Below are positions 25,501-35,048 of a DNA stretch of 64,000 nt, piece by piece. The DNA comes from Acanthornis magna (Eukaryota > Chordata > Aves > Passeriformes > Acanthizidae), in assembly GCA_036785705.1 (NCBI GenBank), contig JAWUZG010000016.1, positions 558,001 to 622,000 on the forward strand, given 5' to 3'. The position numbers were made by a program, and so were the translations under genes. How positions within the stretch are numbered: the first letter of the stretch is position 1; each line of letters begins with the position of its first letter. Under the pieces are notes generated by a model, which saw only the letters and a list, made by a program, of their open reading frames with translations, was not told where the DNA came from and did no database searches.

Positions 25501-28500
25501 AGGTGCTTTGGATTCTTACATGGCATTAATCACATATAAAAATTCAGTTGGTCTTTACTTAGTTTGCAGTTGTCATTGACCTTAGCTACTCACCACAGTG
25601 GATCAGGGCTTTTTTGTCTTTAATTGGCACTCTGCTCTAATAGTGCAGTCCCCTTTACAGTCATATTTCTCCACGAGTTTGATGCTGATTAAAATACAAC
25701 ACACATGCAGGGAACTTGGCCAAAAGGGTGCCCACATCAAAAGTTAGGTGGGCACATATTATTGTAACAAAATATTATAACATTTCTTCTGAGTCTTAGG
25801 ACATTTCTCAAGTATAGTCCAACACAGCTTTCTAGACACAAAGCCTCAGAGCTATGAGAAAATAACTGCAATGCTCTTCAGTAGATACAATACTGCTCAG
25901 AAGCTGCTGATCCTTAAAAAACATGTAACAAAACCAGAAGTGTTCCAGCTGTCGCAAGAGAAAGCTTAGCTAATGATACTAATTGCTATTAACATAACCC
26001 AGGAAAGAAGCCAGATGCACCATAGATTCTGAAGCACATCTGGTTAAACATGAGAAGAAGTTCCCAACTGGGAAAACTGGGGGGGACGAAAAAAAAAAGC
26101 AAGTAAGTTGTTAGTAGAAGCGGCAGCCTCCAATGATGAAGAAATAAGTGGGATGTGCTGTAAAGAAAGGACAAGCAAACAGGAAGAACAGGCTGCCTGT
26201 TGGGTTCTGGCATTCCAGAGGCTTAGTCATAAGAAGGCACACCAACAGCAGGAAAAACCCTAAGCAGGAATTTGTAATTTTGATATATTCCCTTCATTGT
26301 TTTCCAATGGCTAAAACACCATCCATTTCCTCTAACAACATGCTACAAAACTGGTAAAATTTATATACTGAAAAGCATTGTACTAAAAAGATTATTAAGT
26401 AGACTGCTTATTTTTAAATTATTAAACAAACAGTGTAATTGCTGAGGAACTTTTTCTATTTTTTAAACTGTTAATCTGAACTCATTACCAAAGTTGATTC
26501 TTCAAAAGTTCAGGAATCCCAACATCTTCATTATTTGCATCAAGTACTTGCTCCAAGCTTCTTATGCTCTCTCTGTACTGTGATACAAAGACTTCTGGAA
26601 AGACCAACCTAAATATCTCTTCATAGCTGTGATCTGCCTAGAAAAAAAAAGAGTTTTATTACATACCCCATACAGGCCATCCCCATGGTTCATGAAAACC
26701 TAGACCAAAGGCTACAATATTTCTTGAGATTGTCTTACTTAATGGTTTTAGCATTTATATTTATTTATATTTATATTTATATTTATATTTATATTTATAT
26801 TTATATTTATATTTATATTTATATTTATATTTATATTTATATTTATATTTATATTTATATTTATATTTTTTATATTTGTAGCAGAGGGAGTGAGCTCTTC
26901 TTTCAGTGTTTTGAGTATTTACCCAGACTTAGAGGAAGCAAGAGTCCCAGAATTTCTGTTTGAACCTTCTTCTCTAACTTCCCAGTCATATCATGTTTAT
27001 CACTTATGACTCCTCCTTCTGCTCAGTTAATTCAGTCCAGGTCAAATCTGATACACACATCAGTTCAAAAGCTTGTTTTGCTACCTCCGTATTCAAACAC
27101 TCCTAATTCAAATGTAGCACACCTGCTAAATGCTACAGTTACCAATAAATACTTGGCACTGTGTAAGCCTCAAAAAAGCTGTGGTGGGGATATTTCCTCA
27201 TATCTGCATGAAACTTCTTCCAGCCTATGTTAAAAATCAGAGCCAGATTTACATCCTTGCAGTGACAAGGAGGAGGTTTGGAGGACTGACCACAGGCACA
27301 GGAGTGATCCAAACAGGCCTATTGGAAGTAACAAGGTTATCTGACAACTAAAAAATACATATACAAGGGAAAACATGCATCATTTACATCCTATCCTAGA
27401 GGGATGTCAGCATGCCATCTGGTTCAGAAATCGTATCCTTTTATTCCTTCAAAGAAGGAACTACTGCAATTTTCCAAATACAGGCAATTAATTGACTCCA
27501 CCACCCTGCCCAGGGACTGCAATCCAGGAGCAGGAGCACTGTGTGAAAACTGAAGAATGGAACCAGCCAGTCTGGGTTTTTTGCCCAGCAATCAACAATT
27601 TAGTCTGAAAACCCTAAGCAGGGATACTTCATATTTTGATAGTTTCATTTAATTGTAATTCAAGCAGCTGAAGTATTTCCACAGTCTCATCACACTAAAC
27701 TCAGAGAAGTGCAGATAATACTGAGAGAGTATGGATTTAACCTAAGGGTAAGTGGGCAAAATCAACAGAGCTGGTAGAAGACTTCTGCACTTCTGACCAT
27801 GCTCCAAGGAACACAATTTGTGCCCCGTGCTGCTCCCTCCTGAAGAAAGGCCTTGCTAAAATTCCTATCCTGATGATTCACTGCTGGGACATTCAAAGAC
27901 TCCTGGGTAAATTCCTTTGAATCTTGCCCAAAGTATCACAATACTTTCAACCAATTTGTAAATTATTTCAACAGGCACACAACATGGAGGATCCTGACAG
28001 ACACCTGAGAATTCTGTGAGCCAACACTTGCTAAATGATACACAGTCAATGAAAAAAATCAACTTCCAGGTGGGTACCAAAACTGAAATGGGATGGGAGT
28101 CAAGGAAAAGCCAGGCTCTTCATTTTGGGACTTGGTTTTGGGAAGTTATAACCCCAGAGAGGGCATTGAGGGAAGCACAGCTCCACCTCAGCTGCAGCAT
28201 CTCCTTAGGGCCTTGGTGCTGCTCCAACACACATAAAAGTTACTGACTTACAGTTTCGCCAAGAAACATTAAAAGTGAGAGATTTTTAATTAACTTTATT
28301 ACTGTCTACTTCAGTGTTTCTAAAACAAAGTTTGGGTCTATTTCCATTTATCTTGTAGCTTTGTACTAATTATAATAAATCAGTGTACAAAGTTCACATC
28401 AGTACTTTCTGAATAAATCCGCTATATCCTATTATATCAAAATACCCCATGGCTTAAACACTTGCACTAGTCTCTCTCTCAAAGGCCAGTGTTTAAAGAG

Positions 28501-30625
28501 CACATGAAAAATCCCTGTAGGGCTCAACCGTGTAGGCAAAATACCCTGCTACTGCAAGGAAATTAATGATTGTTTCCACCTTAAAACACATTATTTGATC
28601 CCAATTCAAATCAATTAACTGAAGCAATAAATATTGAAGGCCAGACCTCTGACCTGAGATGATTCCTAGAGGTCCCTTCCAACCCACCTGGCATTTTTTC
28701 TATTGACCATACCAAAGCCAGAGCCCTGCCCCAAAGAGTTTATGATCTCAAACTAACACAGAAAGCACAGGAATAAAGGACAAGCTACACATATATTCTA
28801 CACTCCAAGATATCTCCAGCAACTCTGTGGCTCTCTCTCTACCTTGAGACAAGAAAAGACAACTTGAAACTCTAAGCATGCTTAACTTATTCAGCTCATA
28901 CCGGACGCTTCCTTTTGCCTTTAATAAATGCAAAATAAAGAAAAGGCTTCAGTAAGATTAAGATCTATTGCTTTTGGAAAGAAACCAAGCAACCTGCTGT
29001 ATTCCATTTCAGCTTCAGTCATTACAGCACACTCTTTTTCAACAGACAACTTCTTGTCCCCCTTTTCCAGCATTACAAAAAACATGAATTCTCTGTTTGT
29101 GCCCAGCAATAACCAGGTATTTTGTGTATCTACAGCTTGTCCCACCTGCATCTTTGTGCTTTCCCTAGTAATACCTCCTCAACAAGTAAAATTTCTAGGC
29201 AAGGGCAAGAAATCCTGTCTCCAGAAAACCCTCGGTTCCCTGCACATACTAAAACTCACCTAACAGACTGCAAACAGTAAGTTATTTGTGGAGAGCTGAA
29301 GCAACAGTTATTATTGCTAGAGATTAACCCCATGGAAGTCTTAGCTGATTGTTCTCTTTTTTCAAATGTTGTAATTTAGGATGAAAGGAGTAAGAACAAA
29401 GGGATTTTGTTGTGTATTTCTGTTTTCTTCCCTTTTGTGACTTAATTTAGTAACAAAATGGTGATGCATGTTTGGTCCATGTGGAAACAAGTTCATTTCA
29501 ACAAGGTATGACCTTTAAACTGAACCTTTTTTTTTTGTGCTGATAAGGATTCATTTCATTATTTACCCAGAATTTTAGCTATAACATTGTAAGAGAGAAT
29601 GTAATATCCTATGCCAAAAAATGAATTCTATTAAATAATTTCTATTAATTTCTTGTGTGTCACCATCACTCCAAAATTCCACAAAAACTGTTTATATTAT
29701 TCAGGAAGGATACTAAATAACAAAAGTAATTGTTTTTGCCAATTTCTAACCCAATGGTATGTGGGTTTACATCAATAAGTTTGCAGGCAACTCACAGAAT
29801 TTCTGTCCACCCTGCTTTTGTCACCCACCTTCCCAATTTGTTGTTTCCCATCCTCTTTCTTGTCTAGCTTTTACACTGCATATGCTTCAGGGCAAGGTTC
29901 ATGGTGCCTACGGTGCTTACTTATTCCTAGTGCCTAGAAGCAAAGTAGTGCATTACATTCTTTAAAGCTCTCCAGCAGGATAACTTAAGTATTTGTCAAA
30001 CACTGTAGAGAAGTTGCTTTTGTTCCGCTTGAGTTAGCTGCAAAGTAGCTGGACAATTTCTCTCCATGTACAGCATTATCCTTTATGAAGAAGAAAACAC
30101 AAATCCTGAGGTGTAGGAAGCAGTCACGCAAACAGTTTTGGTTCTTGGTTTGCTGTTAACACTTACCTCATTCGGAGAGCCCAGAGCCTCCTGTATCCCA
30201 TGGCACAGAGAGGGCTCAGCACACAGGTGAGCAGCAGAAGTGCTGCAGCCTCTGCTGCTTAGGTCCAGATCAGCTCCAGAAGTTTTTATTGACTTCACCA
30301 AAACTTCAGGCTTCTGACTGAATCTCTCGGATTGGTCTAAGGGCTCCTTGAAGCCTTCAAAATCACCCCAGGAACCACTGGATTCTGAGCTACTAAAGCT
30401 GCTCTCAGAAAACTCCTCACAACTCTTCCCTTTGCTGTCCATTACAGGGAGGCTCTGCGGCATTGCTCCAGGATTAACAATTTCTTCATTGCTCGTCCTT
30501 TCATCCCAGTTACAGCCACTTTCTTCAAGAGACACACCACCTGCTTCAGCTGCCAGGTCTTTTGGAGACCCACAGTGTGATATGTCTGTTTTAGTAGGAC
30601 TTTCTACCACCGGCAGGTTCTGCAT
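22377..30625 (-). CDS. CLBA1: Clathrin-binding box of aftiphilin-containing protein 1, five coding exons
   Basis: Coding exons join 30625-30167, 26637-26489, 25036-24907, 23633-23520 and 22544-22377: 459+149+130+114+168 = 1020 nt, 339 residues plus stop. Every junction has GT/AG ends and intron phases 0, 2, 0, 0 agree. CLBA1 is a paralogue of aftiphilin, an accessory factor of clathrin-coated vesicles that works with AP-1/AP-2; by family it is expected to bind clathrin in the cytoplasm, but its own role is poorly known. Visible parts: a Ser/Glu-rich region with WGDFEGF at 86-92, where WGDF fits the gamma-ear (AP-1/GGA) binding pattern; a clathrin-box region with SHCQENLLSVLGID (residues 229-242); CKALIQTK closing exon 4; and a conserved C-terminus ending FFSSDVC. 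From memory it aligns with human CLBA1 over all of the last four exons. The length is close to the human protein (about 325 aa). The ATG directly follows a plausible 3' splice site, so exon 1 is probably non-coding. Confidence 0.92.
22545..23519 (-). other. CLBA1: CLBA1 intron 4 (numbered by coding exons)
   Basis: AT-rich, bounded by GTAAGA at 23519-23514 and a CAG acceptor at 22547-22545. No other exon or mobile element seen. Confidence 0.8.
23520..23633 (-). CDS. CLBA1: CLBA1 coding exon 4
   Basis: Thirty-eight whole codons, acidic at the start and ending CKALIQTK, which is the conserved signature of this exon. The donor reads GTAAGAATT and the acceptor ends TTTTTTTAG. Confidence 0.93.
23634..24906 (-). 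other. CLBA1: CLBA1 intron 3
   Basis: About 1.3 kb, AT-rich. A 98-codon - strand frame at 24316-24612 lies inside but has no matching phase or family similarity, so it is treated as intronic. No mobile element recognised. Confidence 0.8.
24907..25036 (-). CDS. CLBA1: CLBA1 coding exon 3, clathrin-binding box
   Basis: Completes a split Cys codon and adds 43 codons. Contains VWRML, then SHCQENLLSVLGID, the core of the aftiphilin clathrin-binding box. The donor is GTAATT (weaker than consensus) and the acceptor TTTCCTAG. Confidence 0.95.
25037..26488 (-). other. CLBA1: CLBA1 intron 2
   Basis: About 1.45 kb of AT-rich intron between GTAATG (26488-26483) and the acceptor before 25036. I see no further exon or repeat. 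Confidence 0.8.
26489..26637 (-). CDS. CLBA1: CLBA1 coding exon 2
   Basis: Forty-nine codons plus two bases of the next one. The peptide starts ADHSYEEIFRLVFPEVFV and corresponds to the YEDIF-type stretch of mammalian CLBA1. The acceptor is a T-rich tract ending CTAG and the donor is GTAATG. Confidence 0.9.
26754..26876. repeat. (TTTATA)n hexanucleotide array
   Basis: Nearly perfect tandem hexamers, about 19-20 copies over about 120 bp, with one irregular unit at each end. It sits in a CLBA1 intron close to the acceptor of coding exon 2. The + strand translation reads as repeated Ile-Tyr and is not a gene. Confidence 0.97.
28645..28690 (+). mobile_element. Short CR1 LINE 3' fragment
   Basis: AGAGGTCCCTTCCAACCCA is the near-terminal signature of avian CR1 3' ends. 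The surrounding sequence quickly loses similarity, so only a few dozen bases are assignable. It lies in CLBA1 intron 1, antisense to the gene. Confidence 0.6.
30167..30625 (-). CDS. CLBA1: CLBA1 first coding exon
   Basis: Encodes residues 1-153 and ends on a whole codon at a strong GTAAGT donor (30166-30161). It is Ser/Glu-rich and likely disordered, with WGDFEGF at residues 86-92 as the adaptor-ear type motif. The ATG is immediately preceded by a pyrimidine-rich tract ending AACAAAG, a plausible acceptor. This exon diverges most from mammals. Confidence 0.87.
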
Positions 30626-31379
30626 CTTTGTTCAAGAGAAAAAAATAATTTGTTGAAATCTGTACTGCAAAAAGGTTACTGAAGTTCAGTTACATCAGAA
30701 ATATGAGTGTTTCCAAAACAAAATCAAATTCTTCATTTCACCCCAAAGAATAACAAGACTGCTGAAACAAAACAGGATGTCCTTCAGCCTCTCCTCCAGT
30801 ACTCGGCATGTGCACGTTATTCGGCCTCACTTTCTGTGTAGAGTATTAAGCCTGCAAAGAAAGGATTATAAATAAATACCTCTGATAAGAGCTGTGTAGG
30901 AATAAAGATAGCTGATAAGGTAGGAAAAAGAATGCTTGGGTTAAAATAAACACATTCCAGCATTGTCCACTGAAAACTGCTGTAGGCAAAATTATTTAAA
31001 ATTTACACTTAACTGTCTGCCCACACCACAAGAAAGCCATTAAATTAGTGAACAATACTCAGCAAATACATAACAGAAGTTGCTGGATTATTAACTCGGT
31101 ACTGACTGAATATACTGGAGACAAACCAAAATAACCATAGACAACATCCAACACTTTAAAAATACGTTCTGTAACTACTTCACTCAAATAATGCTCTTTC
31201 TGCTTGCATGGGCCACCCCATCCCAACTAGAATCCTGTAAAAATATAGCATTTCCAACTATTTAGGCAATTGAGGCAGATCAAATAAGTTCAGTTTGGCA
31301 TCTGTAAATGACACCAGCAACGCTGGATTTATCACGTTAGATCAGCGCCATCTCCTCTAGCATTTTCCCGAGCTGTTTT
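30626..31379 (-). other. CLBA1: CLBA1 5' intron (inferred)
   Basis: AT-rich DNA between the first coding exon and the CpG island. Candidate donors for a non-coding first exon are GTGAGG (31419-31414) and GTGAGT (about 31402-31397, - strand), both at the island's edge. No open frame of note. Confidence 0.5.
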
Positions 31380-31625
31380 GGGGCGCGGGTAAAGAACACT
31401 CACTGAACGCGCTCCTCACCGAGCGGCCGCGGTGAGAACTGAACATATGCTGTGTGTTTTTCCCCCAGGTTTCCTTCGCAGGCGGGCCGGGCACAGACCG
31501 GGGGTGCGGCAGGTCCCTCGCCCGCCCCAGGGACACGGTGGGGTCTCCGGGACAAGCGGGGGACGCGCGTCCGGAGCCGCGGGGGCTTCACCCGGGCAGC
31601 GGCTCCTCCGCCCGCGGTGTCACCT

Positions 31626-31766
31626 GTCCGGGGCAGAGCAGCCTCCTCGCCGGGGCTGTCCGGGGCAGAGCAGCCGCACCGCCGGGGCTGTCCGGGACAC
31701 AGCAGCCTCCCCGCCGGGGCTGTCCGGGGCAGAGCAGCCTCCCCGCCGGGGCTGTCCGGGCACGGA
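31626..31766. repeat. 32-bp GC-rich minisatellite, about 4.4 copies
   Basis: Units begin with GTCCGGG at 31626, 31658, 31690, 31722 and 31754, an exact 32-bp period. They differ by a few substitutions such as GGCAGAG versus GACACAG. As 32 is not a multiple of three, the array cannot encode a simple repeated peptide. It sits in the CLBA1 CpG island and may be in the promoter or the first exon. Confidence 0.95.
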
Positions 31767-31811
31767 GCCGCCGCACCGCCCGCAGGTCGCCAGGGGCGGG
31801 CCGAGGTGTGC

Positions 31812-31821
31812 GGGGCGGGGC
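31812..31821 (+). promoter_or_regulatory. GC box (Sp1 type)
   Basis: GGGGCGGGGC inside the CLBA1 CpG island, about 1.2 kb upstream of the start codon. Confidence 0.4.
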
Positions 31822-32366
31822 CGGCACCGCCCGGGGACAGCCGAGCCCTCGGCCCCTCCGCCCCATCGAGGGCAGAGAGCCTCAGCTCGTCCTCAGCCCC
31901 CGCTCTGCTTTGCCCAGCGCCTCTCCATCCTCTCCGCCGGGCCTCGGCCGTGCCGCTTGTGCGCACCCGTGGGTTACAGAGGCTGGGGTGCAAATTGTGA
32001 TGGGAGAAAGAAAAGTATTCGCTTTCCCCCCACGCCGCCCTCCCAGGTTCTTACTGCAGCCTGGCAGGCTGAGGACACACGGCTTGATGGCGGTGGCTCC
32101 TGTTTGCTTTTCATTTGAGACTAGCTAGAATTCCCGCGCAGTTGAGAAGTTCCAGGATGTGGATTTTTAAAAAGTGATGATCAATCCACCCACTAATATA
32201 ACCTCGGGACAAAATAGTAGGAACGAGCTAGCAACAATCCTCTTACTCTGCCTCTTCTTTTGCCCCCCCCCCCCGCCCTCTCTGCTGAGGCTTGATCCAC
32301 TTCCAACAGGTAAAGCCAGAGCTGTGGGCCCAGTGCTGCAGACAGGTCACCCCAAGGCCTGGGTGA

Positions 32367-32420
32367 CCATCCCATCCCATCCCATCCCATCCCATCCCAT
32401 CCCATCCCATCCCATCCCAT
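32367..32420. repeat. (CCCAT)n pentanucleotide array
   Basis: About 11 uninterrupted CCCAT units, followed by imperfect CCCACC units. Confidence 0.95.
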
Positions 32421-34972
32421 CCCACCCACCTCTCGAGGAACAGAGGTGTTGGCTGGAGCCCGCATGCCCAAGGCTGGCTGCGCCCAGGCCTGGGGGTTAG
32501 AGGGAATGGTGCCAAAAAAACTCCTTAGCTCCCTGTCCTCAGGCTGGGTTAAACATCTGGGTAGTCCCAAGGAACAGGGGACAGTTGTAAAAGCAAGGAA
32601 AGAGGTTTTCTGGAGCAAGGCCCAAAGTAAAAAGCTTTTCTAGGCACTACAGTACATATGTTTTCCAGCCCAGACACAGACACATGCACTCCTCCCACGC
32701 ATCTGACTCTCATTCCAGGCTGCAGTGCTTTATCCGAGGGCGAGAGGCTGGATTTGGGAGCGATGCCCAGACGCAGAGCCAAAGAAACTTTACTGGCAAC
32801 TGTCTGAGAGGTTTTTTTAAATTTGTTTTCTTTCTGCTTTGGTGCGGTTTCCTACCCTCCGTGGCCATCCCGTGGCAGCCTGCAGCTCTCAGGATATCCG
32901 ACCGGCTCGGCGAGATTGTGATTCAGCCCCAAAGCGTCTGACACTGGCTAGGATGGCGTCACCATCCCACGTCCCACGCTGCAGTCAGTTCGTGCCGTGG
33001 GGACCTCAGGGGTTCCAGCTCTCTCTTCAGTTCTGGAGGGAGATCAGCATTTTTTTGCAGTGACTGAGGGTGTTTTGCTCGGCTTTACCTTTTCACCTTT
33101 GTCTTCTTGAAGGAAAAGGCCACAAACAGACAGCACAGAGCCTGAGATGCTCCTCTCCTCTACCAGGCTTTGCATCCGGAGGGGAAGGGTCGCGTGGGTT
33201 TTGCCAACCCTGTAAAGTTCAAGGTGTCTCTGCAGCAGAGCAAGGAGAGGTGGCAGAGCTGGGGAGCTTCAGGAGCTGCCACAGAGCTCAGAAACCAGAG
33301 TGTGGGAACAGAAGGAAGCTCCAGCACCTTCTTCCCAGAGTAACATCTGAAACTCTCTTCAGGGCTGGGCATATAACGCTGTTGTTTGTGTCTCTCCAGC
33401 ACACCTTATAACCCACCTTGGGAAAACCAGTTGCTAGCCCTGGGTCCCTGCAGAGGAACAATTAGCTGCACCATCTGCTGGGTGCACCACTGCTGCCTCT
33501 GCTCGCAGGTAAATGCTGCTGAAAACCAACAGAATCGCCTGCAATGATGTGGTTTTGGAAGGTTTGCGCTTCAAAAAGGGTCAGTGTGAGGTACAGCCAC
33601 TCTGCAAAGCGGATTTCACCTTCCCCAGTCTGAATTCACTCCTCTGGACTCAGCTGAGTGTGTGACAACTGCTGCTGGGATCACCAACTCCTGTATAAAA
33701 TGACACTGATTTAAGTTAGAAGCATGGAGTATAGTGAGATAAAATTCCTGTCATCTGTTTGAAAGAAAAAAAAGAATGCTACCATTTTTTCAGACCAGGC
33801 CTTGTGCATAATTACTGCATTAAACCAATATTTCTGGGTTTTTGGTTTGGTTTTTTTTTCTTTTTTTCTAACAACTCAGTCATTATTTAAAAGGCAAATA
33901 GGTCAAAAGCTTCAGACATGGACTATAAGCTTATATTTAGACACACGTATATGCATCTACTAGAACAGAATATCATTACTCAAAAATTCACCAAGGCAAA
34001 CAACTGAATTGACTGAACACTCATCTCTAACTATTATTACTGCTCCTCTCAGCATTCCTACTGGAAAATCGTTTGAATTTAGTACATATACTCTAGAATT
34101 ATTATCGCTTTCTTTTTATCCTTTAGAAAAATATCAATTTGCAGTGAAAAAATTCAATGTAAGAACTGAAAAGTGTTTTCTTTCAGGTCAAATCAGCACC
34201 ATGCTACTGTATTATGAATTTGTATTTGCTTGTGAAAGATCTGGTCCTGGATTATTGAATTGTGTGGTTCCCCTGTAATGACTGGGGTCATATGGATTGC
34301 TTTTTTCTTCATTAATTTTCTCTCTTGGAAAAAAAATATAAGCAAGCAATACTTTTGTATGCAGAATTTTCAAGTTTGTTTGTTCAAGTTTTTTTAATTG
34401 ACATTTTAAACAAGATTAACTTGCTATTTAAACGACTGAAATATTTTCTTTAATTTGCATTAAATAGTTGGGTATCTTTTGTAAAAAGCAATACAGTACA
34501 TTTAGCTAAACTGTCATAAAACGTCATTTAGAAAATAGAAGTAAACAAGTTTTCAGTAGCAAATAATTTTGAATTACTCAAAATGACATTTCAATAAATG
34601 AGCTGTCTTTTCAGCCACTGATTAATTTCTTTCTTTCACCCTAAATACCCAGATTTTAGAAGTGTAGGACATCACCAATTCTTTAATTTCCATAGTAATA
34701 CACAATGTTCAGCTTTTTGAAAATCCACGGCAGATATCAGCTCTAAATACTGATCTAATTGACTATCTATGTCTTACTTTTGAAGATATGGTTGATTTTT
34801 CCACTTAAGTCTCTCCTGGAGGCAGAGTGGGTTTGCGATACCTTCTTCCCTCTTTGTTTGCTGCTGGTTTGAACAGTTCGAAAGGTCAGAAAATCCATCA
34901 TCTTTTTCCCGAGTTAGACATGAGAGCAGCAGATCTTCAGGGCAAACTTTACTCCTCCCCAGTGCACGACGG

Positions 34973-35048
34973 GTGCAAATTCCTGTTTCCCCTGTGGAAT
35001 ATTGCTCTGTGTGCAAATTCCTGTTTCCCCTGTGGAATATTGCTCTGA
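34973..35048. repeat. 38-bp tandem duplication, two copies
   Basis: Copies at 34973-35010 and 35011-35048 begin GTGCAAATTCCTG and differ only at the last base. Confidence 0.93.

Larger units (their letters stand above)
26638..30166 (-). other. CLBA1: CLBA1 intron 1 (after first coding exon)
   Basis: About 3.5 kb. Contains the (TTTATA)n array at 26754-26876, only 117 bp upstream of the next exon in transcript direction, and a small CR1 tail fragment near 28645-28690. No other exon recognised. Confidence 0.75.
31380..31960 (-). promoter_or_regulatory. CLBA1: CpG-island promoter of CLBA1
   Basis: A sharp switch to GC-rich, CpG-dense DNA starting about 0.75 kb upstream of the CLBA1 ATG. It includes a GC box GGGGCGGGGC at 31812-31821 and an embedded 32-bp minisatellite. 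No TATA box is evident. The long overlapping frames on both strands are compositional. The island could also fire in the + direction, but no + strand gene is seen to its right. Confidence 0.68.

Noticed and set aside
26685..26963. 92-codon frame dominated by Ile-Tyr repeats
   Set aside because: It is the translation of the (TTTATA)n array.
22377..30625. Calling the - strand gene AFTPH (aftiphilin)
   Set aside because: Aftiphilin is about 900 residues with a very large first coding exon. Here the protein is 339 residues and the last four exons match CLBA1.
31400..32128. Overlapping frames of 180-230 codons on both strands in the second GC-rich block
   Set aside because: Same compositional effect, helped by the 32-bp minisatellite, whose period is not a multiple of three. 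No domain is recognisable.
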